From an uncultured Clostridia bacterium (GTDB taxonomy: Bacteria > Bacillota > Clostridia > Christensenellales > Borkfalkiaceae), in NCBI GenBank assembly GCA_947053655.1, contig CAMRTO010000001.1, positions 62,001 through 126,000 of the forward strand: a DNA stretch of 64,000 nucleotides. Reading direction: 5' to 3'. A model generated the notes under the pieces. The model was not told the DNA's origin. It worked only from the letters and a program-made list of their open reading frames with translations, and searched no databases. A program made the translations under genes and the position numbers. How positions within the stretch are numbered: position 1 is the stretch's first letter; every line of letters starts with the position of its first letter. Positions 1-9,839 of this stretch are shown here, piece after piece.

Positions 1-531
1 CAATATATCCGGATTGCCGAAAAGCGCCTGTGCAAGCAGTATTTTGACCTTGCGTTTGGCGTCCATTTCCGACATTAAAGCGTTGTGATATTCTTCCGTC
101 ACGTCAAGCGCGTTCAAAAGCGTTTGGGCTTCGTATTCCGCCTCCCATCCGCCGAGTTCGGCAAACTCGCTTTCAAGCTCGCTTGCGCGGATACCGTCTT
201 CTTCCGAAAAATCCGCTTTGGCGTAAAGGGCGTCCTTTTCGTCCATTATATCAATCAGACGTTTATGCCCCAACATAACCGCGCGCAATACGGTAACGTT
301 GTCGTAAGCGTTCTGATTCTGTTGCAAAACCGACATTCTTTCGGTTTTATCCAAAGATACATCGCCTTTATTGGGCTCTACCTCTCCGCTTAAAACCTTT
401 AAAAACGTAGACTTACCCGCGCCGTTCGCGCCTATAATTCCGTAGCAATTGCCCTTGGTGAATTTGAGGTTAACGTCCTCGAAAAGTTTTTTACTGCCGT
501 ATTGCAGTGATACATTGTTTACCTGTAACAT
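1..531 (-). CDS. ABC-F family ATP-binding protein, C-terminus cut by window edge
   Basis: This gene is missing from the ORF track because it has no stop inside the window. Translating the minus strand from the ATG at 531, which follows ggagaaaat, gives an open frame to base 1 (177 codons). It begins MLQVNNVSLQYGSKKLFEDV and has a Walker A motif GANGAGKST at residues 34-42. After it comes the long acidic insertion (MDEKDALY, EDGIRASELESEF) typical of ABC-F proteins such as YbiT/EttA, which lack membrane domains and act on ribosomes. The signature and Walker B of the first cassette and the whole second cassette lie outside. Translation factor versus antibiotic-protection type cannot be decided here. 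Confidence 0.85.
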   Translation of the reverse strand, partial: MLQVNNVSLQYGSKKLFEDVNLKFTKGNCYGIIGANGAGKSTFLKVLSGEVEPNKGDVSLDKTERMSVLQQNQNAYDNVTVLRAVMLGHKRLIDIMDEKDALYAKADFSEEDGIRASELESEFAELGGWEAEYEAQTLLNALDVTEEYHNALMSEMDAKRKVKILLAQALFGNPDIL

Positions 532-549
532 ATTTTCTCCAAAAATAAT

Positions 550-1080
550 TTATAATTTTTCAACTTCATTGTTTCTGTGATCTATTTGGTCAAAATCGAG
601 TTTTTCCAAAATCAGTTCAGCCGCGGTTTCCGCATCGTATATCGTAGCACTGAAATATTTCTTTTCATCTGCAATATCGAAAAAAATCGTACCGTAACAA
701 TTCGGTTTTGACTTCCGTCCGGAAACGAAATAAAAATTGCGAATGTCGTTAAAGTTAATAATTCGCGAATCCGTTTTAAATTTCTTTCTGCTGAAAAAAA
801 TTTCGACGCAGTCGTCATAAATTATAATAGCCGTCTTATTATGACGGTAAAAACCGTATAGCCCCTCGGAAAAAATTTTTACGGCGGCTAATTCAAGCAA
901 TGCTATTGCAATAAAGGCAAAAACCAAGCATACGATTTCTCTCCCGCTGAATTGAGAATAAACGATTTTGATTATCATTATCACGACAACCGCAGGAAGC
1001 GCCAACAACCAAAAGAGTCCGGCAAACGTTTCTAAGTAGCGCCATCCCGAGCGCTCTTTGAATTCTGTACCGAATCGCAT
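550..1080 (-). CDS. Small membrane protein with two predicted N-terminal TM helices
   Basis: The 176-residue protein is not recognised by name. Residues about 20-45 and 48-70 are strongly hydrophobic and suggest a two-helix membrane anchor. The C-terminal half (KTAIIIYDDCVEIFF, IINFNDIRNFYF) has the alternating strand pattern of a PH-like or YdbS/YcxB-type cytoplasmic domain, which is an inference from pattern only. It starts three bases downstream of the ABC exporter stop and is probably the last gene of that operon. Confidence 0.6.
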   Translation of the reverse strand: MRFGTEFKERSGWRYLETFAGLFWLLALPAVVVIMIIKIVYSQFSGREIVCLVFAFIAIALLELAAVKIFSEGLYGFYRHNKTAIIIYDDCVEIFFSRKKFKTDSRIINFNDIRNFYFVSGRKSKPNCYGTIFFDIADEKKYFSATIYDAETAAELILEKLDFDQIDHRNNEVEKL

Positions 1081-1082
1081 TA

Positions 1083-2840
1083 TTACACCGCAAACTGGCT
1101 GTTGTAAAGATTTGTGTAGAAGCCGTTCATTTTTAAAAGTTCGTTATGAGTGCCCTGCTCGATAATATTTCCGTCTTTCATAACAAGAATCATATCCGCC
1201 TCTTTAATCGTGGACAGCCTGTGCGCAACGATAAAGCTTGTTCTGCCCGACATAAGGCGCGAAAAAGCCTGCTGTATTTTCTGCTCTGTACGCGTATCTA
1301 TAGAAGATGTTGCTTCGTCAAGTATAAGAATGGGCGGCAAACAAAGCATAATGCGCGCAATACATAAAAGCTGTTTCTGCCCCTGCGACAGCGCGCCGCC
1401 GTCCTCGCCGATAACCGTGTCGTAGCCTTCGGGCAGTTGCATTATAAAATTATGCGCATGCGAATCCTTTGCGGCGGAAATAATTTCTTCGTCGGTGGCG
1501 TCAGGCTTGCCGAAAGCTATATTTTCTTTTACCGTGCCGCTTTTCAACCAGGTATCCTGCAACACCATGCCGTAGTTTCGGCGTAAAGATTTCCGTGTTA
1601 CATTAGTAACGTTATTTCCGTCAACAGTAATTGCTCCGCCGTTCACGTCATAAAAACGCATTAATAAATTTATCAAAGTAGTTTTGCCGCAGCCCGTCGG
1701 TCCGACGATAGCCACCCTCTGCCCCGCTTTGACCGCAACATTAAGGTTTTCGATTAATTTTTTATCCGCTGTATATGAAAAATACACACTGTCGAAACCG
1801 ACGTTTCCTTTAACGTTTTCCGCCGTAACGGCATCGACGGCGTCGGGCGTTTGGGGAGGCTCGTCGATAAGCTCGTAAATTCTTCCCGCACAGGCAACGG
1901 CATTCTGCAACTCGGTTATAACACCTGAAATTTCATTGAACGGCTTTGTGTACTGGTTGGCATAGGAAAGCAAACTGGTCAAAAGCCCCACGTCGAAGAT
2001 AAAGGGCAACGGAGTATGAAAAACCAACATCAATGCGCCCGAAAGCGCAACGGCCGCATAAACCACGGCATTGACAAACCTTGTGCTGGGGTTTGTCAGC
2101 GAAGAATAAAAAATCGACTTTAAGGACGCCTTTGTCAGTCTTTCGTTCACCTCGTCGAATTTATCAAGATTTTCATTCTCGTGATTGAACGCCTGCACTA
2201 CTTTTAAGTTTCCGACCATTTCGTCTATAAACGCAGTCTGTTCTCCGCGTATTTCCGTAGTCCTGCGGAACAAAGAATATGTTTTGGATGCGATGAATTT
2301 CGCAACGAATAACGACAGCGGCGTCAGCACAAACACAATAAGCGCGATAACCCAGTTAATCAAAAACATCATAACCAGCGTGCCTAAAATAGTTAAAACG
2401 CCGGTAAATAACTGGGTGAAACCCATAAGCAGACCGTCCGCAAACTGGTCGACGTCCGCAATGTTGCGACTGACGATATCTCCGTAAGCATGCCCGTCGA
2501 TAAATTTAAGCGGTAAAGACTGTATATGCAAAAAAGCCTCTTTACGCACGTCCCGAACCACGCTGTATGTTATACGGTTATTGATTACGTTCATTACCCA
2601 TTGCGATACGCCTGTCAGAGCTATACATGCCGCAATTATTATGAATTTTTCGAATATCGAAGCGAAGTCGACGTTACCCTTAGAGACTATTAAGTTTATA
2701 ATCTGTCCGAAAAATATCGGGGTTGCAAGCGTTCCCGCAACGGCAACCAAGGCAAAAAGCAAGGACAGTACGATATAAAATTTGTATGGTCCGAGCTGCT
2801 TCAACACGCGTTTTAATACGCTTTTACGTTTAACTGCCAT
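1083..2840 (-). CDS. ABC exporter half-transporter, canonical ATPase site subunit
   Basis: This 585-residue protein fuses an N-terminal six-helix ABC exporter membrane domain (about residues 15-310) to a C-terminal nucleotide-binding domain. The ATPase carries Walker A GPTGCGKTT, signature LSQGQKQLL, Walker B ILILDEATSSID with the catalytic glutamate, and the H-loop VAHRLST. It follows its partner by two bases, so the two are co-transcribed and probably form a heterodimeric exporter of the YheI/YheH or LmrCD type. The substrate cannot be read from sequence; lipids, peptides or drugs are all possible. Confidence 0.9.
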   Translation of the reverse strand: MAVKRKSVLKRVLKQLGPYKFYIVLSLLFALVAVAGTLATPIFFGQIINLIVSKGNVDFASIFEKFIIIAACIALTGVSQWVMNVINNRITYSVVRDVRKEAFLHIQSLPLKFIDGHAYGDIVSRNIADVDQFADGLLMGFTQLFTGVLTILGTLVMMFLINWVIALIVFVLTPLSLFVAKFIASKTYSLFRRTTEIRGEQTAFIDEMVGNLKVVQAFNHENENLDKFDEVNERLTKASLKSIFYSSLTNPSTRFVNAVVYAAVALSGALMLVFHTPLPFIFDVGLLTSLLSYANQYTKPFNEISGVITELQNAVACAGRIYELIDEPPQTPDAVDAVTAENVKGNVGFDSVYFSYTADKKLIENLNVAVKAGQRVAIVGPTGCGKTTLINLLMRFYDVNGGAITVDGNNVTNVTRKSLRRNYGMVLQDTWLKSGTVKENIAFGKPDATDEEIISAAKDSHAHNFIMQLPEGYDTVIGEDGGALSQGQKQLLCIARIMLCLPPILILDEATSSIDTRTEQKIQQAFSRLMSGRTSFIVAHRLSTIKEADMILVMKDGNIIEQGTHNELLKMNGFYTNLYNSQFAV

Positions 2841-2842
2841 AT

Positions 2843-4570
2843 CTATGCACCGACCTTTTCAAATTGTGAATTATGAATTTCTTTATATACCTCGCAGGAC
2901 TTCAACAGCTCGTCGTGCGTGCCCACCCCTGCCAGCTTTCCTCCGTCCAACACAATAATTTTATCGGCGTTCATTATCGAAGAAGTTCTCTGCGAAACTA
3001 TAAACACCGTCGGAGAATAGTCGAGGTTTTTAATAGCCTTTCTCAGATTTGCGTCGGTTGCGTAATCTAACGCCGAAGCGCTGTCGTCGAGAATCAAAAT
3101 CTCCGGCTTTTTAACCAAAGCCCTTGCTATTGTCAGCCTTTGGCGCTGACCGCCGGAAAAGTTTTTGCCGCCCTGCTCGACAATTTCGTCGAGACCTTTA
3201 TCCTTGGAATTAATGACGTCTGCCGCCTGGGCGCAGTTTACCGCGGACATTATATCTTCGTCCGAAGCGCTGTCATTTCCCCATTTTATATTTTCACGTA
3301 TGCTGCCGTAAAACAGTACGGCTTTTTGAGGAACAATACCGCTTACCTTTCGCAAATTTTTACCGTCTATATCTTTAATATTTTTGCCGTTGATAAAAAT
3401 ATTTCCCGATTTAGCCTCGTAAAATTTCGGCAACAAATTGACAAGCGTGGTCTTACCCGCGCCGGTTCCACCTATTATGCCTACAGTCTGACCTTTTTCG
3501 ACGGTAAAAGAAATATTACTCAGCGCGTCGATAGCTGCGTTACCGTAATTGACGCAAACATTTTCGAATTCGATAAAGTGTCCGCTATGCTTTGCTTCAC
3601 CGTTACAATCGGCAATGCTTATCTCTATGGGCATATCCAATATTTCATTTACCCTGCCGGCGCAAGCGAAAGACTTTGTAACGGTAATAATAAGGTTGGC
3701 AAGCTTTATAAGCTCTATAAGAATCTGCCCCATATAATTATACAGCGCAACGACGTTACCCTGCGAAAGTGCGCCCCCGTCGACTTTTATTGCACCAACA
3801 TAAAGCAATAAAATTATCGCGGCATTAATTATAACGTAGGTGAGCGGATTCATTAAAGCAGAAATTCTACCCACAAAAATCTGGGATTTCGTGAGCGCAT
3901 TATTACGGGCTTTATACTTAGATACTTCGTCGTCTTCTTTACAGAACGCCCTTATTACGCGCACACCGGTGAGCGTCTCCCTTGTGGAAACCGTAACTTT
4001 ATCCAAATTATTTTGTACTTTTTTGTAAAGCGGGATGCTTATAAGCATTATCCCGAAAACGACTACGCACAAAACGGCGATAGAAATTGCGAAAACCCCG
4101 CCCGCGACAGTATTGATAACGAAAGCCATAATCATTGCGCCGAAAACTATAAACGGAGAACGCATAAACAGCCTTAATACCATATTAACGCCGTTCTGCA
4201 CCTGATTCACGTCGCTGGTCATGCGAGTTATCATCTTTCCCGTTCCCAACGCGTCCATCTGGCGATAGGAAAGCTTTTGAACCTTATCGAACAAGTCGTG
4301 CCTCAATTCCTTTGAAAAACCGACGGCGGCGCGTGCGGCAAAATATTGCGCGGCAACGGCGCATACCAGTCCCACCACGCCCAAGGCGACAAGTATAAGA
4401 CACATTTTGACAATATACTGCCAGCCCTCGCCTCCGTTTATACCTTTATCGATAACGGCGGAAACAATGAGCGGCACAATCAATTCAAACGCCGCTTCCA
4501 AAAGCTTGAAAAGCGGCGCAAGAATACTTTGCAGTTTATAATGCTTTAAATATTTAATAAGCTTGCGCAT
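2843..4570 (-). CDS. ABC exporter half-transporter, degenerate ATPase site subunit
   Basis: This 575-residue exporter half pairs with the next gene. It has an N-terminal six-helix domain and a C-terminal ATPase with Walker A GGTGAGKTT and signature FSGGQRQRL. Walker B reads ILILDDSASALD, so aspartate replaces the catalytic glutamate, and the H-loop reads VSQRTSS with glutamine in place of histidine. These two changes are those expected of the non-catalytic site in asymmetric heterodimeric exporters. It is the first gene of the leftward exporter operon, and the start ATG is near a plausible purine-rich leader. Confidence 0.9.
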   Translation of the reverse strand: MRKLIKYLKHYKLQSILAPLFKLLEAAFELIVPLIVSAVIDKGINGGEGWQYIVKMCLILVALGVVGLVCAVAAQYFAARAAVGFSKELRHDLFDKVQKLSYRQMDALGTGKMITRMTSDVNQVQNGVNMVLRLFMRSPFIVFGAMIMAFVINTVAGGVFAISIAVLCVVVFGIMLISIPLYKKVQNNLDKVTVSTRETLTGVRVIRAFCKEDDEVSKYKARNNALTKSQIFVGRISALMNPLTYVIINAAIILLLYVGAIKVDGGALSQGNVVALYNYMGQILIELIKLANLIITVTKSFACAGRVNEILDMPIEISIADCNGEAKHSGHFIEFENVCVNYGNAAIDALSNISFTVEKGQTVGIIGGTGAGKTTLVNLLPKFYEAKSGNIFINGKNIKDIDGKNLRKVSGIVPQKAVLFYGSIRENIKWGNDSASDEDIMSAVNCAQAADVINSKDKGLDEIVEQGGKNFSGGQRQRLTIARALVKKPEILILDDSASALDYATDANLRKAIKNLDYSPTVFIVSQRTSSIMNADKIIVLDGGKLAGVGTHDELLKSCEVYKEIHNSQFEKVGA

Positions 4571-4667
4571 AACGGTATTTTAACATTATTGCCGTTAAAA
4601 AGCAATTTATATTTAAAGCATTTGCAATTAATATGTATTTTTGATATAGTGTTTAAGAGGAAAAAAT

Positions 4668-5831
4668 ATGTCTTACAGTGTTTATCTCAAAAAAAACGAA
4701 GAAAAACGTATTATCGCAGGTCACAGTTGGGTGTACGCGAACGAAGTCGCCCGCATAGAAGGTAAAGGCGCGAACGGGTCCCTCGCAACGGTATATTCTT
4801 TCGACGGAAGATATATCGGGAAAGGTTATATCAATCACTTATCTAAAATTCTTGTCAGAATTTTTATAAGAACGCAGGAAGCCGACGACGAAAACTTTTA
4901 TCTCGATAAAATAAAAAAAGCAAACGACTACCGTTTGAGATTGGGATATTCCGACTGTTACCGTATGGTATTTGCGGAAGCCGACAATCTGCCCGCGTTA
5001 ATCATAGACAAATACGGCGATATCTTGGTAATGCAGTGTCTCTCCCTCGGCATCGATTTAAAAAAACAAACTATCTGCGACTGCCTTGTAAAACTGTTTT
5101 CGCCGAAAGGTATTTACGAAAGAAGCGACGTGTCCGTCAGAAAAAAAGAAGGCTTGCCCGAAATTAAGCAAGTTTTATACGGAGAAATTCCCGACTACGT
5201 TAAAATTTGCGAGAACGGAATATATATGTTGGTTGACGTAAAAAACGGTCAGAAGACGGGCTATTTCCTTGACCAAAAAGAAAACCGCTTTGCCGCAAGA
5301 AAATACTGTCACGGTCAAATATTGGATTGTTTTTGCAACAGCGGCGGTTTTACGCTGAACGCGGCAACCGTAGCCGACTGCGTGACCGCTTGCGACATTT
5401 CCGAGCTTGCACTCAAAAACGTGCGCGACAATGCCGCGCTCAATAAATTCACTAATATTCAAACGCTGTGCGGAGACGTTTTCGACGAGCTGAGAAAATT
5501 CAAAAAAAGCGGCATCGAGTTCGACACGGTTATACTGGACCCTCCCGCATTCTGTAAAATCGCCAACGAAGTTAAAGACGCTTACAGAGGTTACAAAGAT
5601 ATAAACATCCTCGCAATGAAGATAATCAAAAGCGGCGGCTTTTTGATAACGTGCTCATGTTCGCACTATATGACCGCTACGCTTTTCGAGAAGATGCTGG
5701 CGGAGGCGGCGAGGGAAAGCGGTAAATTTGTAAGAAGCGTGGAAATAAAAACTCAGGCGCCGGACCACCCCGCGCTTTTATGTGCAGACGAAACCCAGTA
5801 CCTGAAATTTTACGTTTTGCAGATCATCTGA
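4668..5831 (+). CDS. rlmI: Class I SAM-dependent 23S rRNA cytosine methyltransferase, RlmI-like
   Basis: The 387-residue protein starts with a PUA-type RNA-binding domain (HSWVYANEVARIEG) and ends with a Rossmann-fold methyltransferase. Visible motifs are the SAM site DCFCNSGGFTL, the catalytic-loop motif DPPAF and the second-cysteine motif TCSCSHYM. Family members methylate C5 of C1962 in 23S rRNA. Length and domain order match RlmI/YccW. The start follows gaggaaaaaat. It is a single-gene unit, divergent from the ABC exporter operon and followed by a strong terminator. Confidence 0.88.
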   Translation: MSYSVYLKKNEEKRIIAGHSWVYANEVARIEGKGANGSLATVYSFDGRYIGKGYINHLSKILVRIFIRTQEADDENFYLDKIKKANDYRLRLGYSDCYRMVFAEADNLPALIIDKYGDILVMQCLSLGIDLKKQTICDCLVKLFSPKGIYERSDVSVRKKEGLPEIKQVLYGEIPDYVKICENGIYMLVDVKNGQKTGYFLDQKENRFAARKYCHGQILDCFCNSGGFTLNAATVADCVTACDISELALKNVRDNAALNKFTNIQTLCGDVFDELRKFKKSGIEFDTVILDPPAFCKIANEVKDAYRGYKDINILAMKIIKSGGFLITCSCSHYMTATLFEKMLAEAARESGKFVRSVEIKTQAPDHPALLCADETQYLKFYVLQII

Positions 5832-5870
5832 ACTGTTTATGTCAGGCATAATACATAATTAACAAACAAA

Positions 5871-5897
5871 AACCGCCGTTTAAGGCGGTTTTTTTGT
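5871..5897. terminator. Bidirectional rho-independent terminator
   Basis: The inverted repeat AACCGCC...GGCGGTT is flanked by an A-run and a T-run. It separates the convergent rlmI-like and M29 peptidase genes and can serve both strands. Confidence 0.85.
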
Positions 5898-5907
5898 TGT
5901 TTTCAGT

Positions 5908-7134
5908 TTAAATCGCCCAATTACCGTCTTTAAAGATGCTGACAGACTTTCCGTCCTTTGTAACGCCAGTTATAGACATATCCTTACTGCCTATCATAAA
6001 ATCGACATGTATCATGGAATTGTTTACACCGAGTTTTTCGAATTCTTCAACAGAGTATTTTTCAAAATTTTCAATGCAGTTATTGAACCCCCTGCCGAGT
6101 GCGAGGTGACAGCTTGCGTTCTCGTCGAAAAGCGTGTTATAAAACAATATACCCGTATTGTTGATTGGCGAATCATAGGCAATCAATGCACACTCGCCGA
6201 GATAAGCCGCTCCTTCGTCCATCGAAACCATCTTCTCAAGCAAAGCCTGATTCTTTTCAGCATATACCTCTACAACTTTACCGTTTTCGAATCTCAGCCA
6301 AAAATTTTCAATCAGCTTGCCTTGATATGAAAGCGGCTTTGTCGCAACGACCTTACCGTCCGCACATCCGCGCATGGGTGTGGTAAAAATTTCCTCGCTG
6401 GGTATATTGGGATTAAAATAAATATTACTGCCGAGAGTAGTTTCTCCGCCGCCCAAAAACAGTCCGCGCGGATTGAGTCCGACCGTAAAATCCGTTCCGT
6501 TAGAGCTTTTATAAACGAGTTTATCGAATCTGTATTCGTTTAAAAATTTGCAGCGTTCCGCAAGAGATTTATTATGATTTTCCCATGCTTTAATAGGATT
6601 ACCGTCTATGCGCGAGCAATTCAGAATATCCTCCCAAAGTTTTTCAACAGCCTGTTCGGAAGAAAGTTCGGGATAAATCTTTTTTGCCCATTCTTTGCCG
6701 GGGACCGCGGCTATACACCACTGATATTTATTTTCCAAAGCGTCGCGGTAAGGTTTGATAAACGGATATCTCGCCTGATTGGCTTTTGCAATTTTGTCGC
6801 TGTCGGTTCCGTTCAGTCCGTCGGGATCGTCCGAATCAAGCCAGAGCAGACAGCTCAACTTATCAACTTTTCTCTCCCATTCGGCTTTTTCGACTGCCGT
6901 AAAATCCGAAAGCGTTTCCAGCGATTTATAGTTGTAATTCAGTTTCGCAACAGGCATATACGACCACTCGACTTTTACCCGCTCCGCGCCGCACTTGTAA
7001 CATTCTTCAACGCACATGGCGACGAAATCGGGCTGGTCGAGTCCGCATCTTATTATTACTTCCTGTCCGTTTTGTACGTTCAAGCCGCACTTAACTATAA
7101 GTTCGGCATATTTTTTTAACCTGTCCTGTAACAT
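5908..7134 (-). CDS. M29 family metallo-aminopeptidase (AmpS/PepS type)
   Basis: The 408-residue length and overall pattern match thermophilic-type M29 aminopeptidases, which use two metal ions to release N-terminal amino acids in the cytoplasm. Likely metal-ligand segments are the glutamates in PSEEIFTTP and DEGAAYLGE, the histidine in CHLALGRGF, and the H-x-D pair in MIHVDFMIG. It stands alone, convergent with the rRNA methyltransferase. Confidence 0.88.
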   Translation of the reverse strand: MLQDRLKKYAELIVKCGLNVQNGQEVIIRCGLDQPDFVAMCVEECYKCGAERVKVEWSYMPVAKLNYNYKSLETLSDFTAVEKAEWERKVDKLSCLLWLDSDDPDGLNGTDSDKIAKANQARYPFIKPYRDALENKYQWCIAAVPGKEWAKKIYPELSSEQAVEKLWEDILNCSRIDGNPIKAWENHNKSLAERCKFLNEYRFDKLVYKSSNGTDFTVGLNPRGLFLGGGETTLGSNIYFNPNIPSEEIFTTPMRGCADGKVVATKPLSYQGKLIENFWLRFENGKVVEVYAEKNQALLEKMVSMDEGAAYLGECALIAYDSPINNTGILFYNTLFDENASCHLALGRGFNNCIENFEKYSVEEFEKLGVNNSMIHVDFMIGSKDMSITGVTKDGKSVSIFKDGNWAI

Positions 7135-7247
7135 AAATCAATTCCTTTAAATTTTTCTTTGATTATAGCATGTTTTATTAGGATTTATCAAGGAAATCAA
7201 GCTTCGGATTGAAAAATCCTTTGCTGGCATAAACGTAAATTGTAAGC

Positions 7248-8156
7248 TTACTTGCTTTTTTTGTTTTTTATTAAAACTATTGCGATATAGCATGCAAGCA
7301 ATACAACGCACGCACCCAAAAGTATCCCGTACATCGCACCTAACGGAATCCTGCTTCCGAATACCGTTAGGTCCGCGTCGAAGGATTTACGTATTACGCT
7401 TATCGAGTCGTCCGGAAGCCCCGCTTTTGTAAGCGCGTCCAAATAACCGTTCATGTAATGGTTACGCAAAATGCCAACGCCGTAAGTTCCGGGCAATAAT
7501 CCCAATATGTTTTGCAATCCCTTGCCAAAACTCGAAATAGGCATATATGCTCCGCAAATAAATCCGTACATAGAAGAAACCAATGTTGCCACTGCCGAAA
7601 GCGCCCCTTGCGTAGAAACGAAACTTTCGACTATCCCCGCGAGCAACGTACCGAAAAGTATTCCGCAAATACAGTCGATAATTATCATAAACACGTCGCC
7701 TACATTAATATACCAACCGACGGCGGCAAGATAAATATGACCTATCACCATAACGCACATCATGACCAAAAACGTCACAAAGAAATTTGACAGAAAATAT
7801 GAAATCGATACCGTTGTGCTTTTTACTGGTGAAACTTGAAAATCGGTAATTGTTTTATTTATTTTATCCTCTACCATTATTACGTTAGAGCAGAACGCAA
7901 CGGTAACCGAGCTTACGCTTAAAATCGACGACATAAGCCATGCGCCGGCTATACCTTCGAGTATCCTTCCGTTCACGGTAAAACCTTCGGGTAACGCGGA
8001 TTTAAATACGTCCAAATACACGTTCCGCAAAAAAGTGACAAACAGAATCAACAATATCAGCGGAGTTATCAGGGACATAAAAAAAGTCAATTTATCCTTA
8101 AAATAGCACTTTGTGTTTCTGCCCACCAAAGAAATAAGCTTTTTAATTTCCGTCAT
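7248..8156 (-). CDS. ABC-2 type export permease
   Basis: The 302-residue membrane protein has a helix at about residues 25-45, an extracytoplasmic loop (YLDVFKSALPEGF), then five further hydrophobic helices ending before a basic tail KNKKSK. This is the ABC-2 permease layout. It starts one base after the ATPase gene ends and forms an ATPase/permease pair with it. A TetR regulator precedes both, which suggests inducible export of a drug or toxic metabolite. Confidence 0.85.
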   Translation of the reverse strand: MTEIKKLISLVGRNTKCYFKDKLTFFMSLITPLILLILFVTFLRNVYLDVFKSALPEGFTVNGRILEGIAGAWLMSSILSVSSVTVAFCSNVIMVEDKINKTITDFQVSPVKSTTVSISYFLSNFFVTFLVMMCVMVIGHIYLAAVGWYINVGDVFMIIIDCICGILFGTLLAGIVESFVSTQGALSAVATLVSSMYGFICGAYMPISSFGKGLQNILGLLPGTYGVGILRNHYMNGYLDALTKAGLPDDSISVIRKSFDADLTVFGSRIPLGAMYGILLGACVVLLACYIAIVLIKNKKSK

Positions 8157-8157
8157 T

Positions 8158-9066
8158 TTATACCCCCTTTAAATCCTTGCCGGTTACTTTCAAAAATACG
8201 TTGTCCATATTGCCTTTCAAAATTTCGAAATCGTCGAACAGCTCCGGCTTTTCCTTGAAAAATACGGACGCTTCCGAAGTGCTTTTCAGCTCCACCTCGG
8301 TATAATCGCGCTCAGTTTTAAACTTATAACCCAATTTACCGAAATATTTTTCCGCTTCTTCACGTCTGTTGTAAAATTTGATAAAGTCACTGGCATAAGT
8401 GTTTTTCAGTATGTGCGGCGTTCCTTCGGCGGCAATTTTACCTGCGTCGATAATTACCACATAATCGGAGTCCGCAGCTTCTTCCATGTAATGCGTAGTG
8501 AGAAAAACCGTAAGTCCGCTCTCTTTGCGCAATTTTTCAATAATTTCCCATACGGTTATTCTGGTTTTAGGGTCAAGCCCCGTAGTGGGCTCGTCCAGAA
8601 TAAGAAGCTTAGGTTTATGTAAAAGCGCGCGCGCAATATCTATTCTCCGTTTTTGTCCGCCCGAAAGTTTATTCAAGGGACGCTTCAAAATTTCTTTCAA
8701 GTCCAAAAGCTCGGTCATTTCTTCAAGGTTGTTTTTGAAATCCTTCCCGAAAATCCCGTATAAATTAGCTCTGTATTTCAAATTTTCATATACGGTCAAT
8801 TTTTTATCCAGGACAGAATTTTGAAAAACGATGCCCAGTTTGTTTTTGATTTTTTCCGCGTTTGTATCCAAGTCGTAACCGCAAACGGCGACCCTGCCGC
8901 TATCCCTTTTTAGCGTGCCGCTGATGATGTTTATTGTTGTGGATTTTCCCGCGCCGTTAACGCCCAAAAAAGCAAACAGCTCGCCCTCTCTGACGCTAAA
9001 AGAAATATCGTTTACCGCCTTAACTTCTTTAAACGATTTTACCAAATTTTCTATTTCTATTATCAT
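8158..9066 (-). CDS. ABC transporter ATP-binding protein (drug-export type)
   Basis: The 302-residue ATPase has Walker A GVNGAGKST, signature LSGGQKRRI, Walker B LLILDEPTTGLD and H-loop TTHYMEEA. A C-terminal extension of about 80 residues (TYASDFIKFYNRREE...) is usual in DrrA/CcmA-like exporters. It overlaps the TetR gene by four bases and precedes the permease, giving a three-gene operon. Confidence 0.92.
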   Translation of the reverse strand: MIIEIENLVKSFKEVKAVNDISFSVREGELFAFLGVNGAGKSTTINIISGTLKRDSGRVAVCGYDLDTNAEKIKNKLGIVFQNSVLDKKLTVYENLKYRANLYGIFGKDFKNNLEEMTELLDLKEILKRPLNKLSGGQKRRIDIARALLHKPKLLILDEPTTGLDPKTRITVWEIIEKLRKESGLTVFLTTHYMEEAADSDYVVIIDAGKIAAEGTPHILKNTYASDFIKFYNRREEAEKYFGKLGYKFKTERDYTEVELKSTSEASVFFKEKPELFDDFEILKGNMDNVFLKVTGKDLKGV

Positions 9067-9620
9067 TTACTTCCTCCGTTTTTTGCCGTAAGCCCTTTGA
9101 AAACATCACTGACCATCTCGCTAACCGTTTGCCAATCCCAGTTAAGATACCCTGTTACAAACATTGTGGCGATACCGTGAATGAACACCCACATCTCCAC
9201 ATGTAGCTTTGCCGCGTCATTTTTGTATAGCCCGTAATTTTTCATAATACTGAATGTTGCCTTGTCGAAGCTTTCATTTCCGTAACCTTCGTTTCCGCGT
9301 TTACGCATAAAAAGATATTTGAACAGCTCGGGCTGTTCGGCAGCAAATTTGATATACCCCATGCCTATTGCTTTATATTCCGGAAATTCACCTGCGGAAA
9401 TTTGAATATTAATGAAATTTTCAAATTCCTCTGCAATTTTTCTTTCCAACGCACTTTTAAGTTCCTCTGCGTTTTTAAAAGAAAGATAAATGGGCTGAGT
9501 GGAACAATTGCACATTTTTGCAAGATTTCGCATATTCAAAGAGTCCATTCCGTCCCTTTGAACAATTTGAAATGCGGTATCGATTATTTTTTGTCTGGTA
9601 ATCAACTTTTTTGCAGGCAT
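9063..9620 (-). CDS. TetR/AcrR family transcriptional regulator
   Basis: The 185-residue protein has a typical TetR N-terminal helix-turn-helix (KIIDTAFQIVQRDG, LAKMCNCSTQPIYLSF) and a helical C-terminal ligand domain. It is the first gene of the ABC-2 operon and probably represses it. A palindrome just upstream of its start is a candidate operator. Confidence 0.88.
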   Translation of the reverse strand: MPAKKLITRQKIIDTAFQIVQRDGMDSLNMRNLAKMCNCSTQPIYLSFKNAEELKSALERKIAEEFENFINIQISAGEFPEYKAIGMGYIKFAAEQPELFKYLFMRKRGNEGYGNESFDKATFSIMKNYGLYKNDAAKLHVEMWVFIHGIATMFVTGYLNWDWQTVSEMVSDVFKGLTAKNGGSK

Positions 9621-9640
9621 ATTTTTAATTCGCTTTTATT

Positions 9641-9656
9641 AATAACAACTGTTATT
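9641..9656. promoter_or_regulatory. Candidate TetR operator
   Basis: AATAACA-AC-TGTTATT is a perfect inverted repeat of 7 bp arms around 2 bp, 20 bp upstream of the TetR start codon. Position and symmetry fit autoregulation of the tetR/ABC-2 operon. The assignment is by position only. Confidence 0.55.
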
Positions 9657-9839
9657 TTATCATGTGTAACAGAATATGTCAATATAAAAAGCTATATTTT
9701 TATATTCTGATTCATAAAAAGTAACAAAAAAAACTTAAAACTTATATTATTTATTATAGAATTGCATTTAACATGCAATTTCTTTATTTTGCGAAAAAAG
9801 CAGGCTGTTTCAGGCCTGCTTAATTCGGGAGGAAAATTA

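Noticed and set aside
85-393. 102-residue plus-strand ORF
   Set aside because: It lies opposite the partial ABC-F gene and has no ribosome site.
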